This document shows, piece after piece, positions 1 through 7,382 of a stretch of 62,649 bases of DNA. The notes under the pieces were generated by a model that ran no database searches, was not told the origin of the DNA, and worked only from the letters and a program-made list of their open reading frames with translations. The stretch spans positions 1 through 62,649 of the IMG/VR virus record IMGVR_UViG_3300017708_000776. One strand, 5' to 3'. Source of the DNA: a virus. Within the stretch, counting starts at the first letter, position 1. Each line of letters begins with the position of its first letter. The position numbers were made by a program, and so were the translations under genes.

Positions 1-1101
1 CGTATCTTCCAACCCAACATCCGAGTTAGAATAACCAGAACGAGTCGTTTGTGTTGCAGAGAAGATCGGTACGTCAAACTCGACTGCAAGGCCGCGTAAC
101 TCTTCAGCAATTGCTTTAATGTAGTTATATGAATTGATTGCACCACCCATTCCTTTCATTCTACTTGACGCACAAATATTTAAATAATCTATAAAAATGA
201 TATCTGGTTCAAACTGTCGCTTTAATTTTAATTCATTTAAAAGTCCACGAAAATGTCCTGCGTGTGCAGATCCAGTAGGATACTCTTTGATGATTAGTTT
301 ACCACTTGTTTTAGAAGATAATTGTTTCACCTTTTCAGTAAACATAGTCTTAGGCATTGTCTCTAATTGATCGATAGGAACATTGAGTAAGTTTGCGTCA
401 ATGCGTTCTGCGATACGTTCTTCTGCCATTTCCATAGTAATATACAATACATTCTTACCATCAGTCAATCCACTAGACGCAACATGACACATGAACAAAC
501 TCTTACCAACACCAGTACCTGCTAGTGCAATGTTCAGAGTTTTCTTCGGTACACCACCTTTGGTGATTGTGTTGAAATGTTCTAGATCAAATGGTATACG
601 TTCTTCTTTTTTGTTATAAAAGTCCCAACGATCCTCGACATTGTCAATATAGTCGTGACCAACGTTTGTGTCAAATGCAACACCCAGAGCCTTAGACAAC
701 AGATCTGGTAATGCACCCTTAGTCATAGTCTCATGTTTACCATCAATGATAGAGATAGACTCCATCACTGCATTGTATATCGCACGATCTTGACACCACT
801 TCTCTGTGTTCTGTATCAACCAATCAGAGTCAGTCTTTTCTTTTACAAACAACTGTGGTAGAAGATCCATTGCCACTGTATAGTTCTCACCGTTGAGTCT
901 GTCAGACTGATCAAGTTCAATCTTGAATGCCTCTGCAGTCGGTAACTTGTTATACTTGGTTACAAACTTTGCAGTCTCTCTGAATAGTATTCTGTAGATA
1001 CCTTCGAAATATTCTGGTTTGATAAACGGTAAAACTTTTCTTGTATACTCATCATCAGTCAGAATGTTTCTTAGGATCACTTGCTCTAAGTTAGTGTTCA
1101 T
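1..1101 (-). CDS. gp41: DnaB-like replicative helicase (T4 gp41 type), 3' end outside window
   Basis: Hexameric 5'-3' DNA helicase that unwinds the replication fork and works with primase. Read from the ATG at 1101, about 366 residues are visible and the frame is still open at base 1. A Walker A motif AGTGVGKS lies near residues 194-201 and a Walker B IIFIDYLN near 301-308, the RecA-fold core of the DnaB family; the part before it is the helical N-terminal domain. The ATG overlaps the stop of the preceding small gene (ATGA), so it is translationally coupled in the uvsX operon. The C-terminus is cut by the window edge, not by mutation. The family call is firm. Confidence 0.93.
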   Translation of the reverse strand, partial: MNTNLEQVILRNILTDDEYTRKVLPFIKPEYFEGIYRILFRETAKFVTKYNKLPTAEAFKIELDQSDRLNGENYTVAMDLLPQLFVKEKTDSDWLIQNTEKWCQDRAIYNAVMESISIIDGKHETMTKGALPDLLSKALGVAFDTNVGHDYIDNVEDRWDFYNKKEERIPFDLEHFNTITKGGVPKKTLNIALAGTGVGKSLFMCHVASSGLTDGKNVLYITMEMAEERIAERIDANLLNVPIDQLETMPKTMFTEKVKQLSSKTSGKLIIKEYPTGSAHAGHFRGLLNELKLKRQFEPDIIFIDYLNICASSRMKGMGGAINSYNYIKAIAEELRGLAVEFDVPIFSATQTTRSGYSNSDVGLEDT

Positions 1102-1430
1102 GTTTCTGCAGTTACCTCTTCCCATTCATCGTCTTCTGGTTTCTTACCTACGACACCTTCATCATTGTCCAGTGCGTTTGCAATAATCTTTTGTAGTATG
1201 TCACCTGCAACTTCTTGAAGCACTTCATTCTCTTCAGTAATAGTAGAGTCTGGTGAAGACTCAACAACAAAGTTAAATGACATAACACCTTCTGCAACTT
1301 CATTGAATGCAATGTTACCATAACGAATCACCGTTTCATTAAACATACCCTTGAGGATTCTGACAGACCAGAACTCCTCATTAACTTCATTGGGTACTAA
1401 TACATAGGTGTCGTTTTCTTCATGCTTCAC
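1098..1430 (-). CDS. Small conserved hypothetical protein between uvsX and gp41
   Basis: A 110-residue acidic protein that I cannot assign to a family. The reading frame stays open further upstream, inside uvsX, but the best start is the GTG at 1430, preceded by a GGTGG ribosome-binding-like stretch and overlapping the end of uvsX by 11 bases. Its stop overlaps the gp41 ATG (ATGA). The protein reads VPNEVNEEFWSVRILKG near the N-terminus and ends in an acidic tail (KKPEDDEWEEVTAET). Position between recombinase and helicase suggests a replication or recombination accessory role; this is inferred from context only. Confidence 0.72.
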   Translation of the reverse strand: MKHEENDTYVLVPNEVNEEFWSVRILKGMFNETVIRYGNIAFNEVAEGVMSFNFVVESSPDSTITEENEVLQEVAGDILQKIIANALDNDEGVVGKKPEDDEWEEVTAET

Positions 1431-2466
1431 TTTCGCCACCAGCTTCGTTACTAAGAGACCCACCAATAGAGTATTTCTGTTTGACAAACTCTTTGAAGTC
1501 AGTCTCTTGTAATATTTGCACCCAGAATTCGGGATGTAAGGTATCTTTTGCTCTAACTTTGGATGGTAGGAGTTCTCCACTATCTCTGTCAACAATGCTA
1601 TACCACCCAGTACTAGGAGACTTGATATAACCACCTGCGATAGCGACATTGAGGAGTCCACTATGAGAAAGCAGACCACCATCCCAAGTAACAGTAATAG
1701 GGATTTTAGACTTTTCTTTGACATATCTTGATTTCTCTACATTAATTATAAAATGATATCCTTCGATCTCAGTGCCTTTCTTTTCCTGTTGGCGACCAAT
1801 GATCCAGATATTATCTGCAGAATAGTACAGACCTGTACCACCACCGACTATATCTTTAGGAAACAATCCAATTTCTTTGTACGTGTGGTTTACTGCAATC
1901 ATAGGAATATTCTTCATCGCAAGGTATGGTGTACACATGCGGAACAAACCTTTCAAGGATTTTGCACGAGACATATCTGCAACTGACTTCTCATTGATAG
2001 CATCTTCTAATTCTTTCTTGGATGCAAGGTTACCAATAGAGTCGATTACAACACATACACGTTCATCACGATCAAGAGAGTCTAGTTGATTTACTAGATC
2101 AAACTTGAGTTCTTCTACATTTGTGATGGGTGTGTGTAGTACACGTGAAGGATCGATATCATACTGTTCAAAGTATGATTGCGGTGATCCAAACTCAGAG
2201 TCATAAAATAAGATAACCGACTCTGGATATTTTTTGAGATAAGCACTTGCCATGATTAAGGCAAATGATGTCTTGAAATGTTTTGATTGACCTGCAAGTA
2301 TTGTAAGTCCAGGCGCAAGACCACCATCGATTGAACCAGACAAGGCAACGTTCATCATTGGAACGTGGGTTGGAACCATATCTTTTTCGTTAAAAAATTT
2401 AGACTCAGAAAGAACAGATGTGTGATCCAACTTACTATTCTTTTTGAGTTTATCCATTATTGACAT
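1420..2466 (-). CDS. uvsX: UvsX RecA-like recombinase
   Basis: Strand-exchange protein that, loaded by UvsY, drives recombination-dependent replication and repair. The 348-residue length is close to T4 UvsX (about 390). A Walker A-like P-loop, LAGQSKHFKTS, sits near residues 57-67 and has the T4-type form (T4 has GPSKSFKS) rather than the bacterial RecA form. A Walker B-like VCVVIDSIGNL and a VNHTYKE segment follow in RecA order. The start at 2466 is preceded by GGAG at good spacing, and a strong early promoter sits just upstream. It heads an operon with a small protein and gp41. Confidence 0.93.
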   Translation of the reverse strand: MSIMDKLKKNSKLDHTSVLSESKFFNEKDMVPTHVPMMNVALSGSIDGGLAPGLTILAGQSKHFKTSFALIMASAYLKKYPESVILFYDSEFGSPQSYFEQYDIDPSRVLHTPITNVEELKFDLVNQLDSLDRDERVCVVIDSIGNLASKKELEDAINEKSVADMSRAKSLKGLFRMCTPYLAMKNIPMIAVNHTYKEIGLFPKDIVGGGTGLYYSADNIWIIGRQQEKKGTEIEGYHFIINVEKSRYVKEKSKIPITVTWDGGLLSHSGLLNVAIAGGYIKSPSTGWYSIVDRDSGELLPSKVRAKDTLHPEFWVQILQETDFKEFVKQKYSIGGSLSNEAGGESEA

Positions 2467-2486
2467 TAATTACTCCTTTAAACACA

Positions 2487-2515
2487 ATTATAACACATAA
2501 TAAAACGGATGTAAA
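2487..2515 (-). promoter_or_regulatory. Early sigma-70-like promoter for uvsX
   Basis: On the minus strand: -35 TTTACA at 2510-2515, 17-bp spacer, -10 TATAAT at 2487-2492, with an extended TGT before the -10. It lies 20 bases upstream of the uvsX ATG, which has an AAAGGAG site. The same architecture recurs at seven other minus-strand positions in the window. Confidence 0.85.
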
Positions 2516-2533
2516 GTCTATTCTTTGGATTCC

Positions 2534-3025
2534 TCAGCCTTCTGGTCTTCCTTCTTGTTCGCCTCCCGATTCATCCTCAGTATACTCTCGTAATACCTTT
2601 CTTGCTGCATCAGTATCCTCCTTTAGTTTTACTCTTCTTCTTAGATCAGATGATGAGAACCTGTGTTCTCTATTATTAAAATAAAGTTGAATGCCTAATC
2701 TACGACACTCATCCTTACCAGTAAAATCCTTGTCACGATATTCTGATCCAAGGATTCTAAGGTTTATTGGATACATCTGTATGATGTCCAACAAGTCTTC
2801 TTCGTATTGGTACACCAGTATTTCGTCCACATACTTTACTGCAGACAACTGTGCATATCGTTCTACGATGGATTGTACTGGTGAGTTTTTATCTGGTCTA
2901 TCAATAGACGGATCTATTTGCAATGCACAGATAAGATAGTCACACTGTGACTTTGCCTCTCTTAACATTGCGATATGACCTGCGTGTAGCAAGTCAAATG
3001 TAGACGCGGTTAGTCCAGTCTTCAT
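2534..3025 (-). CDS. Cytidylyltransferase-like nucleotidyltransferase
   Basis: A 163-residue protein of the nucleotidyltransferase superfamily of glycerol-3-phosphate cytidylyltransferase and the RfaE adenylyl domain. The N-terminus carries the HxGH nucleotide-binding motif (HAGH, residues 14-17) after TASTFDLL, and further down ILGSEYRDKDFTGKDEC and HRFSSSDLRRR match the ISSTxxR-like region. It would transfer a nucleotide to a sugar phosphate or polyol phosphate. Its start overlaps the stop of the 44-residue gene upstream (TAATG), placing it last in an operon with an epimerase and next to a sugar dehydrogenase. Substrate unknown. The acidic, Glu/Gly-rich tail is not needed for the fold. Confidence 0.82.
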   Translation of the reverse strand: MKTGLTASTFDLLHAGHIAMLREAKSQCDYLICALQIDPSIDRPDKNSPVQSIVERYAQLSAVKYVDEILVYQYEEDLLDIIQMYPINLRILGSEYRDKDFTGKDECRRLGIQLYFNNREHRFSSSDLRRRVKLKEDTDAARKVLREYTEDESGGEQEGRPEG

Positions 3026-3159
3026 TAGAAACCTATACCGTCTCGCATGTAGTATTGATGAAACAATGCTTCACCACCCTTGACTGTTCGTTGATACAAC
3101 TCTTCAAGACTTATGTTGTGAAACTCTGCTACTTTTTTTTCCAATTCTTCAGTTGACAT
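3025..3159 (-). CDS. 44-residue hypothetical protein
   Basis: A short frame beginning MSTEELEKKVAEFHNISLEE and ending MRDGIGF. Its ATG overlaps the end of the epimerase gene by 11 bases and its TAA overlaps the next ATG as TAATG. This end-to-end coupling is the main support for a real gene. The protein is charged and probably helical, with no membrane segment and no recognised domain. It may be an accessory subunit for the nucleotide-sugar enzymes around it, but that is only positional. Confidence 0.65.
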   Translation of the reverse strand: MSTEELEKKVAEFHNISLEELYQRTVKGGEALFHQYYMRDGIGF

Positions 3160-4105
3160 TATAATACCTCTTATACCATTCTATAAATTTTTCTACACCA
3201 ACTTCAATAGGTGTTTCTGATTTGTATCCCAATGCTTGTAACTTACTTGTATCTGACCAAGTCGCCTGCGTATCTGCAGGATGCTTCGGGACAAATTTCT
3301 TTATTGCTTTTCGTTGCAATTGAAACTCTATGTTCTCAACAAACTCCATGAGAGGAACTTGTCTACCATTACCAATATTGTATATGTCTTTCACAATCAT
3401 GGATCTCTGTATGTAATCTACAATAATGTTGATACCTTTTACAATATCATCGACATATGTGAAATCACGAATCATGTCTCCATTATTAAACAAATCAATG
3501 GACTCACCTTTTATTATTTTATTTGTAAAGTCAAATAACGCCATGTCTGGTCTACCCCAAGGCCCATATACAGTGAAGAACCGTAGACCAATCGCCGCAG
3601 GTATGTCACTTGCCATAAACTGAGATTCGTTACACAGTTTACTATAACCATATGGGTTGAGTGGATATCCGACTTTCTCATCTTCCTTCCATGGTAACTG
3701 ATTACCTGCCATGACACATGAGGTAGATGCGTATATAACTTTTTCTACTTCGTGTTCATTACATGCTTCTATCAGATTGTGAGTACCAACAATATTATTT
3801 TGAATATAATCATCTGGGAAGTCAAGTGAGTTACGCACACCTGCATACGCGGCAAGGTGTATAACTATCTCTGGTTTTTTCTCACCAAACCATTCGATCA
3901 ACTTATCTTTGTTCTTTAAGTCTAATTGATCAACTTCGATACCGTCAGTCATGTTGAGTTCTTCTGCACGTGCCTGTTTTAGTTTAGGATCGTAGTAGTC
4001 ATTGAACGAGTCAAACCCCATAACATCGTGACCCTCATCAACAAGTTTGTTTGTTAGGTGATACCCAATAAAACCTGCAATACCTGTAATAGCAATACGA
4101 GACAT
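3149..4105 (-). CDS. NAD-dependent nucleotide-sugar epimerase/dehydratase (UDP-glucuronate 4-epimerase-like)
   Basis: A 318-residue extended short-chain dehydrogenase. The dinucleotide-binding GIAGFIG lies near residues 8-14, the catalytic serine region YASTSC near 125-130 and the catalytic Y152-x3-K156 in NPYGYSKL. The FDSFNDYYDPxLK segment after the second strand is typical of UDP-glucuronate 4-epimerases, which convert UDP-glucuronate to UDP-galacturonate. This fits the dehydrogenase encoded just upstream, which could supply UDP-glucuronate. An early promoter directly precedes the gene. The exact sugar cannot be fixed from sequence; a GDP- or dTDP-sugar epimerase/dehydratase is the alternative. 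Confidence 0.87.
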   Translation of the reverse strand: MSRIAITGIAGFIGYHLTNKLVDEGHDVMGFDSFNDYYDPKLKQARAEELNMTDGIEVDQLDLKNKDKLIEWFGEKKPEIVIHLAAYAGVRNSLDFPDDYIQNNIVGTHNLIEACNEHEVEKVIYASTSCVMAGNQLPWKEDEKVGYPLNPYGYSKLCNESQFMASDIPAAIGLRFFTVYGPWGRPDMALFDFTNKIIKGESIDLFNNGDMIRDFTYVDDIVKGINIIVDYIQRSMIVKDIYNIGNGRQVPLMEFVENIEFQLQRKAIKKFVPKHPADTQATWSDTSKLQALGYKSETPIEVGVEKFIEWYKRYYNVN

Positions 4106-4123
4106 AATCTTTCCTTCTAATAT

Positions 4124-4152
4124 ATTATATCATAATTTGTTTCTAATGTAAA
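4124..4152 (-). promoter_or_regulatory. Early sigma-70-like promoter for the epimerase operon
   Basis: Minus strand: -35 TTTACA at 4147-4152, 17-bp spacer, -10 TATAAT at 4124-4129 with TGA just before it (extended -10). It overlaps the 3' end of the upstream dehydrogenase gene, so the epimerase, the 44-residue protein and the nucleotidyltransferase can be made separately from it. Confidence 0.83.
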
Positions 4153-4972
4153 CAACATTCTGTTCTTTTTCTCTATCATCTAAAACATATTCAGAACGAT
4201 ACTTATTGTTTTCTTCGATAACTAAATCAAGAAGTGAGAAGTCTCCTTCGGCAAATCTAGAGAATGCATTTGTATCCTTTGGGAAACATGCACCACCGTA
4301 ACCCTTCCTACCATCAGGGCCTGGCACTGTCATATGACTATTACCAATACGTTTATCTGTAATCAATGCATTCATCACAGCGTTATACTTGACGTTGTGT
4401 TTATCACAAAGATCTGAGAATTGGTTAAACCATAATACCTTCGATGCGAGGAAAGAGTTTATCCCATACTTGACAAACGATGCCTCTGCAGGTGTCAGGT
4501 AGTATGACCTTGTTGTTGTGTCTTTACATCTACTGTGATCTAGGTAGAATTGGTACAAGTAATGACAATGCGTTTTATCACCACCAAACACATGCATGGG
4601 TGGATTGACAAAATCTTCTAGTGCATTCTGTTCTGTGAGAAACTCTGGATTGTAAACAACCATGTTATTCTCTTCGTGTAGTTTAGTAACTATGTCTGGT
4701 GTTACTGTAGACTTAATAGCAATGACACAGTTCTTAGACTTTAATTGACCAACGACTTCTTCTACAATAGATGAGTCGATCTTACCGTCAGATCCAAAAG
4801 GTGTGGGGACACAAACAAACGCAAGATCTATCTTTACGTCTTTGATTGTCTCCATACCTTTATTGTATATCGGATCTAAAATGTATTGATTTACGCTTGA
4901 TGTATTGAATCCATACTCTACTGCCTTACCAACATAACCATGACCAACAATGGCAACATTCACTTTATCCAT
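4130..4972 (-). CDS. Short UDP-glucose/GDP-mannose dehydrogenase family protein
   Basis: NAD-dependent oxidation of a nucleotide sugar to its uronate. Visible in order: Rossmann motif VGHGYVG (about 9-15), VCVPTPFG (53-60), KSTVTP (87-92), YNPEFLTEQNALED (107-120) and the catalytic-cysteine motif GYGGACFPKDT with C229. I chose the ATG at 4972 because GGAGAGG lies 6 bases before it; the longer frame starting at 4990 has no such site. The protein is only 280 residues against roughly 390-430 for usual UDP-glucose dehydrogenases, ending about 50 residues after the catalytic cysteine, so most of the C-terminal UDP-binding domain is absent. Its product could feed the adjacent epimerase. Confidence 0.86.
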   Translation of the reverse strand: MDKVNVAIVGHGYVGKAVEYGFNTSSVNQYILDPIYNKGMETIKDVKIDLAFVCVPTPFGSDGKIDSSIVEEVVGQLKSKNCVIAIKSTVTPDIVTKLHEENNMVVYNPEFLTEQNALEDFVNPPMHVFGGDKTHCHYLYQFYLDHSRCKDTTTRSYYLTPAEASFVKYGINSFLASKVLWFNQFSDLCDKHNVKYNAVMNALITDKRIGNSHMTVPGPDGRKGYGGACFPKDTNAFSRFAEGDFSLLDLVIEENNKYRSEYVLDDREKEQNVVYIRNKL

Positions 4973-5141
4973 CAGCATCCTCTCCAACATAAAAACAACT
5001 TAGTGCTTGATTGTTATTCGTTATCAGTACCACTGCTTCTTTCAAAGATACTTGACACTCTTTGTCAGTATTGTACGTACCGATGTGATAGTAGTCTACT
5101 TTTTGGTTTGCCTCAAGTGCTAACCATACTAGAACCCACAT
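4965..5141 (-). CDS. Small MKWL-family protein 1 (58 aa)
   Basis: A short frame starting MWVLVWLALEANQKVDYYHI, with Cys in NTDKECQVSL and again in ALSCFYVGE. It resembles the two genes that follow at 5113-5352 and 5315-5566: hydrophobic Trp-containing start, a polar stretch, an F/Y-x-T/H-x-E-x-C segment, and a second cysteine near the end. Its ATG lies inside the previous gene (29-base overlap) and its stop overlaps the dehydrogenase start by 8 bases, with that gene's ribosome site inside it. No known function; possibly an exported, disulphide-bonded small protein. Confidence 0.66.
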   Translation of the reverse strand: MWVLVWLALEANQKVDYYHIGTYNTDKECQVSLKEAVVLITNNNQALSCFYVGEDADG

Positions 5142-5352
5142 TTAAATATTCCTTTACTCTGTTCTCTGGTGTGCATATTATATTTACTACAGGATCATTG
5201 AACCCTGCGATTGCAATGACTTCTACTGCGATTGTAGGATAATTTTCTTTGGTAGTTACATACTCAAAGCAAGCATCTTCGTGTTCAAACTCTTGCATTG
5301 GTATTGTGAAAGGTTCACCCTTCGTTAGTAAAACTAATATCAACCACTTCAT
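5113..5352 (-). CDS. Small MKWL-family protein 2 (79 aa)
   Basis: Starts MKWLILVLLTKGEPFTIPM, followed by FEHEDACFEYV and a later IICTPEN. The hydrophobic first ten residues and two cysteines place it with its neighbours on both sides as a small tandem paralogue family. It starts inside the 3' end of the 83-residue gene (38-base overlap), showing tight coupling. The N-terminus could be a short membrane-inserting or export segment, although it lacks a strong positively charged n-region beyond Lys2. Function unknown. Confidence 0.72.
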   Translation of the reverse strand: MKWLILVLLTKGEPFTIPMQEFEHEDACFEYVTTKENYPTIAVEVIAIAGFNDPVVNIICTPENRVKEYLNVGSSMVST

Positions 5353-5566
5353 TTTTTAATACTTTCTCAATTACATCTTCGCGTACACAATTCACTGCTT
5401 CTATAGGCAAAGGTTCTCCATACTCAAGTAAGAGTTTTTGTAAGACCGCATCCCTAGATTGGATTAGAGTAATCATACACTCTTCTCTTGTGTCAAATGA
5501 GGGTTCTTGAAACACAAAAATATCACCTGCCAGTGTATTAAAGATTATTACTATCAACCATTTCAT
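5315..5566 (-). CDS. Small MKWL-family protein 3 (83 aa)
   Basis: Begins MKWLIVIIFNTLAGDIFVF, then FDTREECMITL and VNCVREDV: the same N-terminal hydrophobic run, an E-E-C motif and a second cysteine as in the two downstream paralogues. Its ATG overlaps the stop of a 28-residue membrane peptide gene (ATGA). The acidic C-terminus differs from the other two copies. No recognised domain; the family arrangement suggests duplication followed by divergence. Confidence 0.72.
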   Translation of the reverse strand: MKWLIVIIFNTLAGDIFVFQEPSFDTREECMITLIQSRDAVLQKLLLEYGEPLPIEAVNCVREDVIEKVLKNEVVDISFTNEG

Positions 5567-5649
5567 TTGAATCTCTTATGCATTATGACTGCCATCGCAA
5601 TCATCATAATTGGATAACCATATACAACTATGAAGTATATCCATGTCAC
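5563..5649 (-). CDS. 28-residue single-span membrane peptide
   Basis: A tiny frame, GTG start at 5649, reading MTWIYFIVVYGYPIMMIAMA and ending VIMHKRFK. Almost the entire peptide is one hydrophobic helix with a basic tail, implying an N-out, C-in or free C-tail membrane peptide. The support is double coupling: GTGA overlap with the upstream gene's stop and ATGA overlap with the next start. Without conservation data this remains a prediction. Confidence 0.58.
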   Translation of the reverse strand: MTWIYFIVVYGYPIMMIAMAVIMHKRFK

Positions 5650-5972
5650 TCGTGTTCGCCACCGTTACCACGTAAATTATAGTTTTGTGGTGCACTATAT
5701 TTTTCTGCACTGTCATATACTATAGCAGTAATAAAAATACCAAATACTACTAACAAGTGTCCACCTGCAGATACTCCGAATGCATATGGATTATTTATTA
5801 TAGCTGCAAAGATACCACTCCACATGATAGACAGTATTGAAAAAACCATCAATCCCAACTGAGGTGGTAGATTACGAAGTGGAGAGTTCTTTATAGTCAT
5901 TATACTTTTCCACGCATCTTTTGCACCTAGAAGAGTTCTCGCCCATCCTATGGGTTCTACTTTATTACTCAT
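5646..5972 (-). CDS. Small membrane protein with two predicted helices (108 aa)
   Basis: The first 35 residues are soluble (IGWARTLLGAKDAWKSIMT), then two hydrophobic stretches around residues 38-61 (LGLMVFSILSIMWSGIFAAI) and 68-86 (GVSAGGHLLVVFGIFITAIV), then a polar tail. This is a holin-like size and topology, but no family signature is recognisable. It overlaps both neighbours by 4 bases. Alternatives are a superinfection-exclusion or membrane-remodelling protein. Confidence 0.7.
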   Translation of the reverse strand: MSNKVEPIGWARTLLGAKDAWKSIMTIKNSPLRNLPPQLGLMVFSILSIMWSGIFAAIINNPYAFGVSAGGHLLVVFGIFITAIVYDSAEKYSAPQNYNLRGNGGEHE

Positions 5973-6187
5973 TTGTTTTCCTTTGTGTTAAGATTAGTAG
6001 GATCGTATTGCTCACCATTATATTTAGAACCTGTTGCATTAGGCCCTTTCTCTACACCATTGTTGCATCCTACGACAACTACTACTAAGAAGAATATGAT
6101 TATATATACAACTTTCTTTGTCCAATCCATAAACATTTCAAAAGTTTTTTCTGCTTCCAACTGTGCGGATTCTCTGGGATCTGTCAT
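5969..6187 (-). CDS. Small membrane protein or lipoprotein-like protein (72 aa)
   Basis: About 24 polar residues (MTDPRESAQLEAEKTFEMFM...) precede one strong hydrophobic segment (VVYIIIFFLVVVVVG) that ends directly at Cys41 in a V-V-G-C-N sequence, followed by a short Asn/Thr/Pro-rich tail. The V-V-G-C matches a lipobox, but the leader is longer and more acidic than usual, so an ordinary single-pass protein is equally possible. The length and tail would also fit a small outer-membrane spanin; that is speculative. Confidence 0.68.
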   Translation of the reverse strand: MTDPRESAQLEAEKTFEMFMDWTKKVVYIIIFFLVVVVVGCNNGVEKGPNATGSKYNGEQYDPTNLNTKENK

Positions 6188-6462
6188 TATCCTAATACCG
6201 ATTTTAAAAAGTTAATTGTATTTGTGAAACACGGCATGATATTTAAATTACAATATCTTGCATACTCATCTAGTCCTACCATAATCATAAGCATTATTAT
6301 AGGTACACCCAACATAAACAATGCAATGATAAGGAATGCCCAACCAAGACCTTTTGTTGTACAGTATTCGTGTTTTTCTTTCTCTTGCATTCCCATGAAG
6401 TCACCTGCAGAGGTGAATATAAGATCTTGCATTTCGTCATTGTAATCTTGTTTTTTACTCAT
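6187..6462 (-). CDS. Small membrane protein (91 aa)
   Basis: A charged N-terminal third (MSKKQDYNDEMQDLIF) precedes a long hydrophobic segment near residues 39-64 (GWAFLIIALFMLGVPIIMLM) and a C-terminal part with two cysteines (RYCNLNIMPCF). The start shares a TAATG junction with the primase-like gene. It belongs to the run of small membrane proteins from 5563 to 6462. No family recognised. Confidence 0.7.
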   Translation of the reverse strand: MSKKQDYNDEMQDLIFTSAGDFMGMQEKEKHEYCTTKGLGWAFLIIALFMLGVPIIMLMIMVGLDEYARYCNLNIMPCFTNTINFLKSVLG

Positions 6463-7379
6463 TAACCATTCCTATAAACATATTCAAGTGCACGATCAGC
6501 CTCCTTGTCCAGAGGACGGTTCTCGTACCAATTACCAGTTTCCATATCTAGTTCCCTACACAGTTTAGATATTTCTTGTGCAGTGATCGGATATTGTTTC
6601 TTTATCGCATTACCTGCAATTGCGACCATGATCTGATACATCTTGTGATACCAACCAGTGTTAGTAATTAGTCTGTATTCAGATCCTAGTTTCTTCGGAA
6701 AGAACGGACAGTCTTTATAAGATGTCCAGTGAATATTAGTATTGTCTAGTCTTTGTTTCTTATGCTTTAGATATTCTTGTTTTATATCTTCGGGTAGTCT
6801 ATCAAAAAAATTATTTAAATTAGATTTCTCTGCATACGGATGTTTGAACATAAGTTCATCTGGATCTATATCCACACCAGTATTATCAAAAATAAAGTTG
6901 AAAGCCCCAGAGTACGTACTAGGGATATAATACATTCGTGAATAATCCTTAGTTTGTTTATCTCCAATCGAATTGAGTTCGGTGTTGAGTGCGTACCAGA
7001 AATGTTTAATAGAATCCGATTCAACTCTTTTTGTAAGTGGAAACACCAAGCGAAACTTTGGAAAATCTTCTCGACTGCTAGCAGTACTGTAACAGATATA
7101 AGTGTACCTACTATCCAACTCATTCTTTAGGTCTCCTTCGAAGTTGTGTTCATCTACGTCTACTGCACACCAACCACCCCAATCTACTACGTTTACATTC
7201 TTACGAGTTGTATTGGGTTGGTAGGTTGCAGGAGAAATCAGGTTTGCATCTTCTTTAGACGCTAGTGGTTGTTTAGACAATTGATAGAATAAACTTTTGA
7301 ACTCCGACCAGTTGTCAAAGTCCATTCTACGATGCGTCTTATTATCGTATCTATTCTTAAATATAGTTAGCGAATACAT
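6462..7379 (-). CDS. Primase-polymerase-like protein (archaeo-eukaryotic primase type, tentative)
   Basis: A 305-residue soluble protein. The features that suggest an AEP/prim-pol fold are GGWCAVDVDEHNF with the candidate metal pair D74/D76, then CYSTASSREDFPKFRLVFPL (97-115) and KDYSRMYYIPS (about 144-154), the order seen in N-terminal domains of bifunctional primase/polymerases. In many relatives the middle motif reads T-x-S-H; here the histidine position is serine, so catalysis may be altered. The C-terminal 130 residues include a helical region with WHKMYQIMVAIAGNAI. The call rests on motif resemblance and is not certain. Confidence 0.48.
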   Translation of the reverse strand: MYSLTIFKNRYDNKTHRRMDFDNWSEFKSLFYQLSKQPLASKEDANLISPATYQPNTTRKNVNVVDWGGWCAVDVDEHNFEGDLKNELDSRYTYICYSTASSREDFPKFRLVFPLTKRVESDSIKHFWYALNTELNSIGDKQTKDYSRMYYIPSTYSGAFNFIFDNTGVDIDPDELMFKHPYAEKSNLNNFFDRLPEDIKQEYLKHKKQRLDNTNIHWTSYKDCPFFPKKLGSEYRLITNTGWYHKMYQIMVAIAGNAIKKQYPITAQEISKLCRELDMETGNWYENRPLDKEADRALEYVYRNG

Positions 7380-7382
7380 ACA

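Noticed and set aside
1431-1724. Upstream extension of the small gene between uvsX and gp41 to 208 residues
   Set aside because: The extension would lie wholly inside the uvsX gene in another frame and reads as an artificial hydrophobic sequence; the GTG at 1430 has the better ribosome site and only an 11-base overlap.
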